A DNA stretch of 64,000 nt from Platynereis dumerilii (Eukaryota > Annelida > Polychaeta > Phyllodocida > Nereididae), in NCBI GenBank assembly GCA_026936325.1, contig JAPTHN010000003.1, positions 65,112,692 through 65,176,691 of the forward strand, given 5' to 3'. The position numbers were made by a program, and so were the translations under genes. A model generated the notes under the pieces. It was not told the origin of the DNA and ran no database searches. It worked only from the letters and a program-made list of their open reading frames with translations. Positions 23,801 to 38,800 of this stretch are shown here, piece by piece; within the stretch, counting starts at the first letter, position 1, and each line of letters starts with the position of its first letter.

Positions 23801-26800
23801 TTATTTACTCCATTCATACACATTTTAACCGAAAGTGATCATGCTGTTTGGCATCTCAGTCTGAGAGGATTAGTGCTGACCACAGAGTAATCAGGTCATC
23901 AGTTCAGACTGAGAGGAATCAGCAAGCTGACAAGAGCTCAATCCGGGTAGATGTTCTAGATTAATTATTCCCCTGCATACATATAGCAGTGATGCAGCCA
24001 TCAAAATGTGTCTCAGTTCTAAATAGATCACACCACCCCTTGTAGGGATGAGGCAAGGGAACATTTAACAAAGATGCCAGGTCCTGATGTGATAGAAAAG
24101 TCATCATCTCAATTTGCTTCACCAATTGTTCGAGTTAGGAAACCAGACTAGTCTTTAAGATTCTGCATTGACTACAGACGCCTGAACTCCCATGACAACT
24201 TGCAATGATCAGACCACTCCCAGACATCAGGACATCTCCCAGGTTTTTCCCAATTCATTCGGATGCCTTTTGGTTTGGGTAATGCGGCAGCTACCTTTCA
24301 GCGCATGATAGAAGCATGTATGAGGATTCCGTCTCGTCTCACAATTTATTTACACATGCCACATGTGTGCCACAGTCCTCAACCATTAACATAAATTAAT
24401 AAATTAACTTTCTCACGTATGGAATGATCTTCATGTAAATAATATGTTTTGACCAATATTTGCATGTCCCTGTCTTTAAGCAGTATCATTCTGACAGGTT
24501 TAAGCCTAACAAGTACCTTCTACATCAACAAATACTCACATCACACAAAGATAAGTATTTCACTAACCTGCAGTCGACCCAGCCTCACTTTGATGCCATC
24601 GCAGACCTCTCTCTTGAAGCTCGCCAGCAACTCAAACAGATACTTGGCATTTGGCCCTCGGATATTCTCCTCCCTGATCAGCATGCAAAAGGTTGGTCGG
24701 CCGGCCAACTTCCAGCATTTGCCAAGGAATCTCAAATCACTCTGAAAAAAAGAAGACATGTATCATAAAATAACCAAACAGAGCTTTCTGTGTGTCTAAT
24801 AGTCAAGACTGGAGATTTGATCAGGAACATAAAATACCTTGACATCATCAATGACCAGCTCCATGTCATGAGAAATGTAGAAGTCGGAAACTTCGAAGAG
24901 GAGAGGATAGCAGAGGAAGGTGTAGCCACTTGTTCTGTAGATCTGAAAAGACAGTCAATTCATTTTTTCAGCTAAAAGTTTCAAAATATGTTTAAAAGAC
25001 TTCAGAATTTGTTCATTGTCTTCTCAATACTTTTTAAATTTTCAATAAGCATCTCATGAAATTCTGACACCAAAAACATGGCATTGCAAAACCTCGGCAT
25101 ACTGCCATCAGGATGTGTAGCTTCTTATTTCGAGTCCTTTATATGCCATAGGTATGATATCCTGGCATTGAACTGCAAAAATAGCACGAGGACCTTTCTA
25201 CAGCTATAAAACTCATGCGACACGACATTGAACTAAATTCCTACTCTATTTCTAGGGTGTGCTCCTCGGTAACAATACCAACGTCCACATATCCTTAAAT
25301 ACAGACCTATAAAATTGCAACAAACTATAATCAGAATCAATCTAACCTTTGCTGTTCCCAGCCCTCCTATGGGCCTAGAAGGACGCCCGGTCAGGCCTAG
25401 TTTTGGATTGACGCCAAGTTGTTCATAAGCCTTGACGAGGAGAGATGGCGGCCATATTTGAATTGGTTCTATCTGATGCGGCGTCTGCGTTTGGATTCCA
25501 TACGTTGCTAACATCTGTTGAAGACTGACGCTTTCAGCGATCAAGACGACTTGGATCACCAAATCAGTGGGAGAACTCTGAAAGAGAGAAAATGAATGAG
25601 AAAAATACATGTATGGCAAAAATCATGAAGAACTCTCTGCCCTCGTACGACTCTTTTGTTTCAGTCCAGCGTCCGTTGTAAATGAGTTAAATTCAAGTTT
25701 AACAAATTACAAATAGCAAACTACTTAGCGTTAAGCAACCAGCAACTACTGCCAAATATTTCAGAATTAAAACAGTATTTAACACTTTTCAATTAGTTAA
25801 CAGCAACAAGACATTTCAAATAACATGCTAATAAAAATATCTTAATTCTAATGTTGTTAAAGTTAATCGAAAATGGAAAAGTTAACTATTTTGTTAATAA
25901 TTATTTAAGTAATTACAGTGGCAACATTTACATCACAACCAAATCATTTGGAATTGATGAAACACAACTTGAGCTATTGACTCGAGTACAAGGATACATG
26001 CATAAATATAAGCATTTACACTATACAGAGCAGAATTGCCCCAAGCACATCCATATTATACATCCAGCCAAAACAACTATACATAAAAGTATCTCCAAAA
26101 CTATGTCTGCATATATAGTATATACATTAATTACATTGGGATACTCCTCTCGCTGACAACTGAAGCGCAGAAGTCTACCAAAAGTCATAATATTTAGTCT
26201 AATCCAAGGATTGCTTCAGTATATTATGGACAAGACAATCAACAGACATACTGACCATACAGCTCCAGAAATTCTATAGATAAAACCTATAAGGCTTTTC
26301 AAGACAACTATTACTATATTACTATGTTGCAAAAGAAAGTTCAGAGTTCCGTAAATTGCTCATGAATTAACGCCATACTTAGAGAAAGGACCACGTCTTT
26401 ACCAAAGGAATGGTAAATGATTATATCTCTCTGATTGAGATGAATGACTGCATTTGTTACTAACTATAACTGAGTATATATACATTATACAGATTAGTTA
26501 GGAATTTGGTGTTTGGGAAGGTTATGAATTGGAACAAATACAAAACGTCTACAAACCGAATCATCCTGTTAAAACCCAAGATTTAGGTTTAAGCAATTCA
26601 AGAAACAGAGACACAGATGACGATCAAAGCAAGAACCACTCAACAAAGACAAAGAACAACCTTTTGATATCTATGCTCTTGATAATTCATAGGGGAGACT
26701 ACCGGCACCAGACTATATACTCCTCCTGTTGCTGTGGCGCCACAGAGCATTTGCTAGCCTCCTGCTCACAAGGTTCGAAATCGGACTTTTATTCATTGCC

Positions 26801-29800
26801 CCCGAATTGCTACCCTCTATGAGTCTATCCCAAATGTCTTAATTTTGGCAAGAAAAGTGATGCAGTTCCAGCAAAATTTAGAGGTCATTATAAATGGTTA
26901 TAGCGATGATAATTTCATTTCAACATCCTCTGATTACACACAACAGCCAATAACTAAAACAACAAGCCCCTAAGTAAACAATTAGCACCTCAACCATATT
27001 GAAGCATTGACATTTTACATTTTCCCAACAGGACACAATACACAATTGACATAATTAAACATAAATTCTGTTAATATTTAGTAAGATATAGGCAATTAAT
27101 GTCCTTGCCGTTAGTGTTAGTAATGTCTGGATCTTGTGCTAGGTGGCATGACATGAATACAAGGTGTCGTACATTGGGTATTGCAGGTAGAACTAATGGT
27201 TGTTGGTTTATAATATATATATGATATGTATGAATATATCCTTAATTGATTGAAGAGTGCAAAGTAGAAAAGAAGATAGAAACTTAAAACTGAGCCTTCG
27301 CAGAAGATACAAATGGGAAACTATATAATTTCACTGAAGATATTTCTGAAGAGGGAGGTTCTTTGTAATAAGACCCAGACAGGAAGCAACAGAGCCTGCA
27401 GTCATGTGAGTAAACGACGCGGAATCAACTCTCTGGCCAAAGTTGAGAAATCAACAAGCAATTAACTTTCCCAAGTCATTTTTGCTTTAAAAATTTGCTT
27501 TAAAGTCTTTTTAACCTCACAATTTTGATAAGGTCAATCGTCAGAATTTACAGCCGAAAAATGCGAAGGGTCGATTTATAAGTTTTCCTCTTTTACTACA
27601 TTCTTTATGATATGCACTTCCCCTCTTCCATATGATATTCGTAATTATTAAGTGGGACGAGAGTAATTGGTTACCTGCAAATGTGTCCCACGCTTTTCAT
27701 GAAAGGTAAAACAAAAACCAAAATAGATCAGACTTGATAGACATCGGTCACTAACTAGTTTGGTCATTATTGAAGCAAAATCTATCGAAATTTTAAGAAA
27801 ATTGGTACGAGGGAAAATTAAGTCTTTGAGATTATTAATAAAACATGTTCAAAATTCCATTTTTTGTGCTTTTTTGGACACAGATAGGTCAGGAGTGTGG
27901 TGATTGTATCCATAGGAAGATATGGGGAATTAAGTTTTGATTAAAATGAGAGGAAATTCATATATAATAATGCATAATACATGCATTTTTAATGACAAAC
28001 TCACAAGTTAATATCCAAACTCACAAGTTAATATCCAAACACCCTCATCTCCTTTTTTACAGTAAAATGATCAAGAAACATTTTATATTAATCAAATTGT
28101 TTACCACACCATTATACCATTCACCTTAATATTAAAACACACAGGAAAAAGACTGCAGTCAAGAAATGAAGAGAATTTCAAAGACATGGATCTGTCAATC
28201 AAATTCTCTGGATAGGAGAGGCTATAGAAGCTTGCAGAGTAGACAGAAAATTAATTGTCTAATTAGTACATGTAAAAAAGATATAAAAAGATCCTAAACT
28301 ATTGTTGATTAACATTAAAATTCAAGGAAAGAATTATTGATTTTTTTAAGATTTAACTGCAGTCAGGTCTGACTTGAAATGGACAAGAACAACATACTCC
28401 ACATTATTAGAATAACTCAGATGACACAGATTTTTAGGTATAAAATAGAGTGCAGGAGCATTAAAAAAAAAATTTTACACACTGTATAAAGCAATCCTAT
28501 ATCTTGATGTAATTCTTGGAAATAACAACCTCTTTCTATTTTACACAAAAAATTTCCAAAAATATTTAACAACATGGTGCAACCATTTCCCAACTTAAAA
28601 TAAAAATCTTAAAAAAATATGTTTTACCTGCACAGTTAAGTTTACAATTAGTTGCCATGGCAACCTAACTCACCTGGAAGGAGGAATATCTGCTGTTAGG
28701 ACGAGGTCGTTCAGCAGCAGGTAGGTAGCGTCTGATTGGATCCAGTTCATGAATATTCAGTAGGCCATCAACTATACAAATACAGAAATTTAGTTAACAA
28801 GTTGTTTCTGTCTTTTCCAAACTATAGTTTATTTTTCTCTTTGATAATGCAGTGTACAGACATTTATGTTGATACACTGTGTGACATAGACATTTAAACT
28901 ATCCTATTGTATGTACATCACTAGCACAAGGTATCAGTTCTAACATTCTGAAAATACATAATTTTTTTAGCCTTTCTACATTCAAATTTCGCCATGAGAC
29001 ATTACCGAACCCAATTACTCACAAAACATTCGCAAAATATAAGTAAAGTTCATATGACCTTGGTTTTAAAAGTCATGAAACACAGCTAATTGTTGAAATT
29101 TCTTAATAATGAAGCGAACTAAACTCTAATCATCATAGGGAGTGAATAACTGAATAACCCACAAGTTAGTGAGTATGGAATTAGCAGGTTTTTGCAGACA
29201 ATTCTTGTGAGTGATTCCGAGTGAATCATAGTTTTGTGATTAAAATTATCGAATTTCGGTTTGCAGTCTCCTAAAACATTTTGGCTGATTCAGACATTAG
29301 CAATAGCCAACTTACCAAGCAACTGGGAGATGATAAAGACAGCCTGTCCCCACATGAACAATGATCCTGACTCTCCCTCTCCGCTGTGAAGTCTGATCTG
29401 GCTGCCAGGTGAGTCTCTCTCTGCATCTACACAATCTCCAGGCACCCAGTAATAACGAGGGATGATCTCTCCTGGTTATTGAAAAGGAAAATATGAAATA
29501 GCAGGAGGACACATTTATGCAGTGTAGTGCCACTGCATCAGCTCAGTCTTGGTAGAATGAGTTACACATGATACAGATTTCTAGAGACTGTACATATTTT
29601 TATGAGGACATCAAATTGATAGATATAAAAAATTTTGTTTTAAAGTTAATATGTTTCTAATCATGAATCATACACATATAACAATGATATATACATCAGC
29701 AGACAGTATGCCAAATACCTCTAATGTTGCCTCTTTTATATATCAATTAAGGAAAAATATTCAATCTGAAATTTATACTTATTAAAACTAATCATACAGG

Positions 29801-32800
29801 CCGTATCATTCATCTAGCCCATTGCAAATCATACTGTCCTGACACTAGATAGCCAGTAGAATGTGAGAGTGAAATATACACTTTGTACAAGTTTGATTAA
29901 ACTTACCAATCTCTCCTTCCCTCAGCAGGGGTTTCAATAATTCCTGGTACCTCTGAACTCTTTCGGGCTGGTTGCGGAAAACCCCTGGATTAAAAAAACA
30001 ATTCTTATTATCCAAAGTAAATTACTAGAAATGTTTCAGCAATAAAGAAAGAAAATTCCAAAATGCTGCAATACTAGAAATATCTTACCATCAATAATCA
30101 TGTAGGCGAAGAATATTGGCCATTCACACTCAATACCATCAAAGTTCTGAATTCAATAACAACACATCTCACATTACCAGGCTTACAGAAACATTTCAAT
30201 TCTCTTTTTCATGGAAAAACCACAAGACATCAATTTCAAAATACAGATTTCACCTATCACAACTGCGACCAATGCTTATGACATAATTTGTTTAAAAGTC
30301 TATACTCTGCAGGGAAAGGCTTTAATATGACATTATCATTTAATTTTAGTAGAAAATTTTGTATAAAAGGAACAGATTTGTGTATAATAATATATGATTG
30401 ACAGGAAATTACTTTTTTTTATGTAATGTTTTAGGCTCTCAGCTAGAGGCCTTCTTCAAATGTGAATGAAACAAGTATCTTTTTTCAGATTATATTATAC
30501 CTTGATCTCTGCAGGACTGTAATGTCTGCGGTTGCGGTCTTCTCCGGCCGTCCCATAGCCATCCCTGAGGAACCTCTTGAATCCGTACTTTCCTTTTAAC
30601 TTCCTCCGGATCTTATCCATAGTACGATGGACTAGTCCTTCTTCATGGATCGCAAATGCCGGCCAGCTAACAGTAGGGATCAAGGAAGCATCCGTGTTCT
30701 GAAATCCATACGACTTGTGTAAATTTAGAGAATTATGAGGAAATATGACCATCATTAAGTATAATATAAATTTGGTGTACAATGCTTGTATTACAAGTCT
30801 ATAGAGTTACTAATTTCTTGTGCGAGTTCTATACAAGAATCCATGGATTCAAAACCGGCCTTTGGCGATTGTATATTCGGGATTGAAATCATGAAGAGGG
30901 TGATTTATATATTATAGCATTCACCCGTGATAAAGGATATACTTTGGCAGTGTGGAGAATGAGTGAATGAATGAAGCAATGTGGGTATAGATCTATGTAT
31001 CTATGTATATATATATCTATCAATCTATCAATGTATGTGAATTTATCGACATTTTCCTGATCCATGCCCACAGGCCAATAACTTTACCTAATTTCATAAC
31101 TGACAGTGAAATAGCAAGGGCACAATGGGCAGTTCAAGGATGTCAGCCATTCTGAAGTGGGCATTTGTGGCCAGCTTGGATGCCTCAATGCGTTCCCGAT
31201 TCATACCCACAGGCCAATATCTTTACCAAATTTCATAACTCTAAGCGAAATATTGAGATCACAATGGGCAGTTCAAGAAATGAAGAAAGATGGCTGGCAA
31301 AATGGCCGCCATCTTGGATTTCTCAACATTTTCTTGATCGATACCCACAGGTCAATAGTCTCAATACCTGTACCAAATTTTATAACTCTTAAGTGAACTA
31401 TTAAGGTCACATTGGGCAGTTCAAGAAATGAAGAAAGATAGCTTCCAAAATGGCCGCCATCTTGGATTTCTCAACATGTTCCTGGTCCATACCCACAGGC
31501 AAAAATACCAATGGCAAATGTCAAAACCATAAGTGAAATATTAAGGTCACAATGGGCAGTTCAAGAAATGAGGAGAGATTGCTGCCAAAATGGCCACCAT
31601 GTAATGGCCACCAGCTTGGATTTCTCAACATGTTCCTGATCGATACCCACAGGCCAATACCTGTACCAAATTTCATAACTGTAAGTGAAATATTGAGATG
31701 ACAATGGGCAGTTCAAGAATGAAGAAAGATGGCTGCCAAAAGGGCCGCCACAGAATGGCCGCCATCTAGCATTTCTCAATATATTCCAGATCAATACCCA
31801 CAGGCCAATACCTGCACCAAATTTCATAACTGTAAGGTGACAATGGGCAGTTAAAAAAAGGAAGAAAAATGGCTGCCAAAATGGCTGTCATCTTGGATTT
31901 CTCAACATGTTCCTGATCCATACCCACAGGCAAAGGCACCTGTGCCAAATGTCATGAGTGTAAGTGAAATATTAAGGTAACAATGGGCAGTTCAAGAAAT
32001 GAAGAAAGATGGCGGCCAAAATGGCCACCACAAAATGGCCGCCATCTTGGATTTCTCAACATGTTCCAGATCAATACCCACAGGCCAATACCTGTAACAA
32101 ATTTTATAACTCTATGCAAAATATTAAGGTCACAATGGGCAGTTAAAAAAATGAAGAAAGATGGCTGCCGAAATGGCCGCCATCTTGGATTTCCAAAATG
32201 GCCGCCATCTTGGATTTTTCAACATGTTCCTGATCGATACCCACAGGCCAATGCCTGTACGAAATTTTTTAACTGTAAGTGAAATATTAAGGTCACAATG
32301 GGCAGTTCAAGAATGAAGAAAGATGGCTGCCAAAATGGCCGCCACAAAACGGCCGCCATCTTGGATTTCTCGACAACTTGCAAAATTATACCCATAGCCC
32401 CATACCTGTACCAAATTTCATAACTCTAAGTCGAAAAATGAGAAAGCCTTATGAGTGAGTGTAAAAACTGCCACACAAGATAGCCACGCAGAATACTATT
32501 ATAGGATTACATGGAATGTTTTGTATTGAGCAGTGATTGCCAGACTGATAGTGTTTGCTGCAAGCCATAAAATCTTTGACGGGGGACCCTTAGCAAATGC
32601 CTATACCAAATTTCAGAATTGTAGGTGAAATACTAAAGTCACAGTGGGCAATTCAAAATACGACGTCCATTTTGGCAGCCATCTTCGAAATTTTCTCATA
32701 ATTTATGAGGGGAACTCCTAAGCAAATCTCCAAACCAAATTTCATAAATATAAGTGAAATAATGAAGTTGCAGTGGGCAATTCAAATATGGCAGCCATTT

Positions 32801-35800
32801 TGGCAGCCATCTTGGATTTTTTCAAAATTTCCGAGGGGAACCCCTAGGTGAATCCCTATACCAAATTCCATAAATCTAAGCGAAATACTAAAGTCACAGT
32901 GGACAATTCAAAATATGGTGGCCATTTGGCAACCATCTCGGATTTCTCCAAATATTTCTGAGGGGACCCCAAGTGAAGCCCTATACCCAAATTTCATAAA
33001 TCTAAGTGAAATACTAAAGTCACAGTGGGCAATTCAAAATATGGCGGCCATTTCGGCAACCATCTTGAATTTTTCCAAAAATTTCTTAGAACCCCTAAGT
33101 GAATCCCGATCCCAAATTTCATAAATCTAAGTGAAATACTAAAGGCGCAATGGGCAATTCAAAAGATGTTGACGTGGACAAGTGGACATGAGCCCACTCT
33201 CGCTCCACATCCACCTAAGCCCCCCTCTAATAACCACCGTTAGGCCGGTTAAAAACCCTTGTCATAAATAGTACCTATTCACATTGTAGTCAATGTGTAC
33301 AAAGAGCAGAACTATTAGTCCCAGAGCTACGGGGGTTTTATTTATGTTTTTGAGGCTAAAAGGTTCAATGGGTGGGTTTTATGCAGAAAATTCTCAGGAT
33401 TTCAAAAATTCAAGTCTTGCAACTGTAAAGGTAGACACAACTTCACAATATTCATTTTAAGTAGGGTACCTCCTTATCTCGTTTTTCATATTATTTTGGG
33501 CCTCGTTTTCACAAAATATGTTCCTAAATCCATTCAGAGTGAAAAAAATACATTAGAATTGACTTTCCTGGTCAATTTTGTGATGCTGATTCCAAATCTG
33601 TGACTATTTTTACTCTAAATAAATTATATCACCCCCTAATTTGCATTTAAAGATGGCCGCCAATCTAAATAAAAAAGGCGAAGGATGTTTCAATGTTGAC
33701 TATTCCAGTAGGCCTCTATGAATTTCAAACCAATATTGTCAATAAGTCATTTGGAAAGTAAAAATTCTCAGGATTTCAAATATGTATAGTATGTGAACCT
33801 ATCTATTCTCTTTAGCTCCCTGCACTAGTTTGAACCTGTAGAAATGTCCGACGTTTTTGTGAATTTTGCTGCTGAAGTACAGAGAAATACCACATTTATG
33901 CATTAAAATAGACACAATTTCACATTTGACATTATCCAAAATTATAGTAACAGGGAAACAAAGGCACCAAATGAAAACTGACATCAAGGGCTATCCATAC
34001 ATATCCATTTTGGTTGGTTAGAAATAAGTCATATAGTGACTAGAACTTGTGGAATCGAAAATACATGGGAGGAGTTTCTAAGGAGATTTTTGACACTGAT
34101 AGCAACATGTATTTGGCTTTTGGAAGGTTGGCAGTACCAATAACAGGGCAACAAAGGAACCAAATTGAAGCTGACATCAAGTGCTATCCATCCATATCCA
34201 TTTTGGTTGGTTAGGAATGACCAATATAGGGATTAGGACTTGTGGAATTGAAAATAAATGGGAAAATTTTGTGTTTCCGAGGAGATTTTTGATTCTGATA
34301 GCAACATTTATTTAGCTTTGGAAAGCTGAAAGTAGCAATAACAGGGAAACAAAGGTACCAAATGAAAGATGACATCAAGTGCTATCCATCCATATCCATT
34401 TAGTTAGTAAGGAATGAGTAATATAGGGATAAGGATAGGTGAATTTGAAAATACATAGAAGGATTTGTTGTTTCCGAGGAGATTTTTGATTCTGATAGCA
34501 ACATTTATTTAGCTTTTGGAAGGTTGGTTGTACCAATAACAGGTCAACAAAGGAACCAAATTAAAGCTGACATCAAGTGCTATCCATCCACATCCAATTA
34601 TGGTTGGTTAGGAATGAGCAATATATGGATTAGGACTTGTGGAATTGACAATACATGGGAAAATTTTGTGTTTCCGAGGAGATTTTTGATTCTGATAGCA
34701 ACATTTATTTAGCTTTGGAAAGCTGAAAGTAGCAATAACAGGGAAACAAAGGTACCAAATGAAAGATGACATCAAGTGCTATCCATCCATATCCATTTAG
34801 TTAGTAAGGAATGAGTAATATAGGGATAAGGATAGGTGAATTTGAAAATACATAGAAGGATTTGTTGTTTCCGAGGAGATTTTTGATTCTGATAGCAACA
34901 TTTATTTAGCTTTTGGAAGGTTGGTTGTACCAATAACAGGTCAACAAAGGAACCAAATTAAAGCTGACATCAAGTGCTATCCATCCACATCCAATTATGG
35001 TTGGTTAGGAATGAGCAATATATGGATTAGGACTTGTGGAATTGACAATACATGGGAAAGTTTTGTGTTTCCGAGGAGGTTTTTTATTCTGATAGCAACA
35101 TTTATTTAGCTTTGGAAGGTTGACAGTAACAATAACAGGGAAACAAAGCTACCAAATTAAAGATGATATCAAGTGCTATCCATGCATATCCATTTTAGTT
35201 GGTTAGGAATGAGTAATAAGGGATAAAGGTAGGTGAATTTGAAAATACATAGAAGGATTTGTTGTTTCCCAGGAGATTTTTGATTCTGATAGCAACATTT
35301 ATTTAGCTTTTGGAAGGTTGGTTGTACCAATAACAGGTCAACAAAGGAACCAAATTGAAGCTGACATTAAGTGCTATCCATCCACATCCAATTATGGTTG
35401 GTTAGGAATGAGCAATATATGGATTAGGACTTGTGGAATTGACAATACATGGGAAAATTTTGTGTTTCCGAGGAGGTTTTTTATTCTGATAGCAACATTT
35501 ATTTAGCTTTGGAAGGTTGACAGTAACAATAACAGGGAAACAAAGCTACCAAATTAAAGATGATATCAAGTGCTATCCATGCATATCCATTTTAGTTGGT
35601 TAGGAATGAGTAATAAGGGATAAAGATAGGTGAATTTGAAAATACATGGGAGGATTTGTTGTTTCCGAGGAGATTTTCGACAAAGAGAGCAGCATCTATT
35701 TAGCTTTTGGAAGGTTGGCTGTACCAATAACAGGGAAACGAAGTTACCAAATTAAAGCTGACATCAAGTGCTATCCATCCACATCCAATTTTGGTTGGTT

Positions 35801-38800
35801 AGGAATGAGCAATATACGGATTAGAACTTGTGGAATTGACAATACATGGGAAAATTTTGTGTTTCCGAGGAGGTTTTTTATTCTGATAGCAACATTTATT
35901 TAGCTTTGGAAGGTTGACAGTAGCAATAACAGGGAAACAAAGGTACCAAATTGAAGCTGAAATCAACTGCTATTCATCCATATCCATATTGGTTGGTTAG
36001 GAATGAGTTATATAGGGATTAGGATAGGTGGATTTGAAAATACATGAGAGGATTTGGTGTTGCCGACGAGATTTCTGATTCTGATAGCAACATTTATTTA
36101 GCTTTTGGAAGGTTGACAATACCAATAACAGGGCAACAAAGGTACCAAATTGAAGCTGACATCAAGTGCTACCCATCCATATCCATTTTGGTGGGTTAGG
36201 AATGAGCTGTATTGAGATGAGAACTTGCGGAATTGAAAATACATGAGAGGATTTTGAGTTTCCGAGGAGATTTCCAACAAAGAGAGCAGCATTTATTTTG
36301 GTTTTGGAGGGTTGAGAGTTGTAGTAACATGGAAACAAAGGTACCGAATGAAAGCTGACATCAAGGGCTATCCATCCACATCCATTTTGTTGGTTAGGAA
36401 GGAGGTATCCTGTAATTAGGATAGGTGGAATTGAAAATACATGGCCAGATTTTGTGTTTCCGAGGAGATTTTTGATAACGACAGCAATATTTATTTAGCT
36501 TTATGATGGTTGATAGTTATAGTGACACTAGAACCATGATGCCAAAGGAAAAGATGGCATCAAGGGCTATCCACCCACATTCTGTTTTGTTTGGTTAAGT
36601 ATGAATCATCCAGTGATTGATCAAGTGATCTCCTGATCGGCAAGATGTGAAAAATGTGCTTTTTCCATTTGCTTAACATTAACGAAGCTGGTAGGACAAT
36701 AAATTCGAGTTATTAAGGACATTTAAATAATTTTAATAATGTTACAATTCCACATAAGGCAAATGTATATAATAGTACTATTGAACAATGAATCATTTCG
36801 ACTGTGAACATAGTTGAATAGCTATATAATTTTCCACGCTTTTGCAGTTGTTGACCATCTTCTTTTAGTTTGTGTGCATGGAGAACCAGCATATAATAGT
36901 ACATCTTGGAAACTTCCACCTGCTATAAAACTAAACTTAAAAGGCATCCATAGTTCCCTCCCCTCCCAGGTGAAAGAACAAGTCAGACAACTTTGGATAA
37001 TTTCAAATGTATTTCTCTGTACTTCAGCTGCAAAATTCACAAAAACGTCGGATATTTCTACAGTTTCAAACTAGTGCAGGGAGCCAAAGAGAATAGATAG
37101 GTTCACATACTATACATATTTGAAATCCTGAGAATTTTTACTTTCCAAATGACTTATTGACAATATTGGTTTGAAATTCATAGAGGCCTACTGGAATAGT
37201 CAACATTGAAACATCCTTCGCCTTTTTTATTTAGATTGGCGGCCATCTTTAAATGCAAATTAGGGGGTGATACAATTTATTTAGAGTAAAAATAGTCACA
37301 GATTTGGAATCAGCATCACAAAATTGACCAGGAAAGTCAATTCTAATGTATTTTTTTCACTCTGAATGGATTTAGGAACATATTTTGTGAAACCGAGGCC
37401 CAAAATAATCTGAAAAACGAGATAAGGAGGTACCCTACTTAAAATGAATATTGTGAAGTTGTGTCTACCTTTACAGTTGTAAGACTTGCATTTTTGAAAT
37501 CCTGAGAATTTTCTGCATAAAACCCACCCATTGAACCTTTTAGCCTCAAAAACATAAATAAAACCCTCGTAGCTCTGGGACTATATTGCCTAACTGAGCT
37601 TTATCTTCACACCTTTACTTTTGATCCCCTTTGATTGGTCTTGGTGGAAGTCAAGGGACAAACTTTCAATTAATATTAACCAACTGACAGCTCGTGTCTT
37701 CACAGGACAAAATTTGATAATCAATATTCTTAAAATATGGGAATATAGAGATTTTGATATATTAGGCCATGTCATAATACATAAAAGCTCATATTCACAT
37801 GGCTTCTAGCCTATGTGTATGACATTATCCATTGATAAACTTTCAAAGAAATTTACCAGTTTGAAATCACGTAACTGAAAGAAAGAAAGAACTGTGCAAT
37901 AATTTTGTTATTTCATTGATAGGTGGCAGCACTATACTTAACTTTGACACACACTGACATCTGGTGGAAAGTACTGAAATCAATGTTTTCATGTTTGCAT
38001 GTGGACATGGTTGACACCATGATCCCTTTCACTCCCACTTTCACCCTCCCCCTCTCACCACCACCCACCCCACTCTAATAACCGCCGTTAGGCCGGTTAA
38101 AAACTGAAAAATAGGATAATTTCAGCAAAGCTATTATACGTAGAATTTTTAAAAACCATGTCCAGAGATTAACTCTCATGGAGTACTCAGTAATAAAGAA
38201 TAATATTACATTGTGCAGCAAATTTTTGTCAATGGAGCATACCATTATTTTTCCCAATGATGTCAAAAACAGTGGACCAATTTTCAAATTATATATAGCA
38301 ACACACCATGTTACATTTATCATAATATTTACAATAAATGATCAGTGTCGTCAATAGAAACCAGTTATTCACACAATTAAATGTCTTTCATCACAATTAA
38401 AAGCAAGACATTAAAGATTATAAGCAGTGGAATCAAGAAGTGCTCAGGAAAAGAATTTTATGAAACAGACGGATCAGAGAGAGGGTTGAGAGGAAAGAAG
38501 ATTGTAACTGCATGGTGCACAAAATAACTTGGATAACTTAATTATGATGACACTAACTCATCTTCAGGAGTAGCCTTTAATTGTCATTTTTGATGGATAA
38601 ACTTGTTTTAGAAGGGTTATTGAACATTTCTGAAGTCCGAAATATTGGACCGACAAGGCACTTGTGTTTTATTGCAAAGTATGAACCTTAGTGTCTTTCA
38701 ATTTTCCGTGAAGACTCAAGTGATAAAATAATTGGCAAGTTTTTTAAATTAAAATATTATATGAACTACCACGGAAAAACTTTTGAAATGCAATAAAGGC

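Noticed and set aside
24095-24340. A working retroelement gene
   Set aside because: It is a short broken remnant without LTRs or other domains; it is listed only as a fossil.
34524-35903. A family of small 62-aa genes in tandem
   Set aside because: The frames repeat because the satellite dimer repeats; no start context, splice signals or homology support genes. It is kept only as a low-interest finding.
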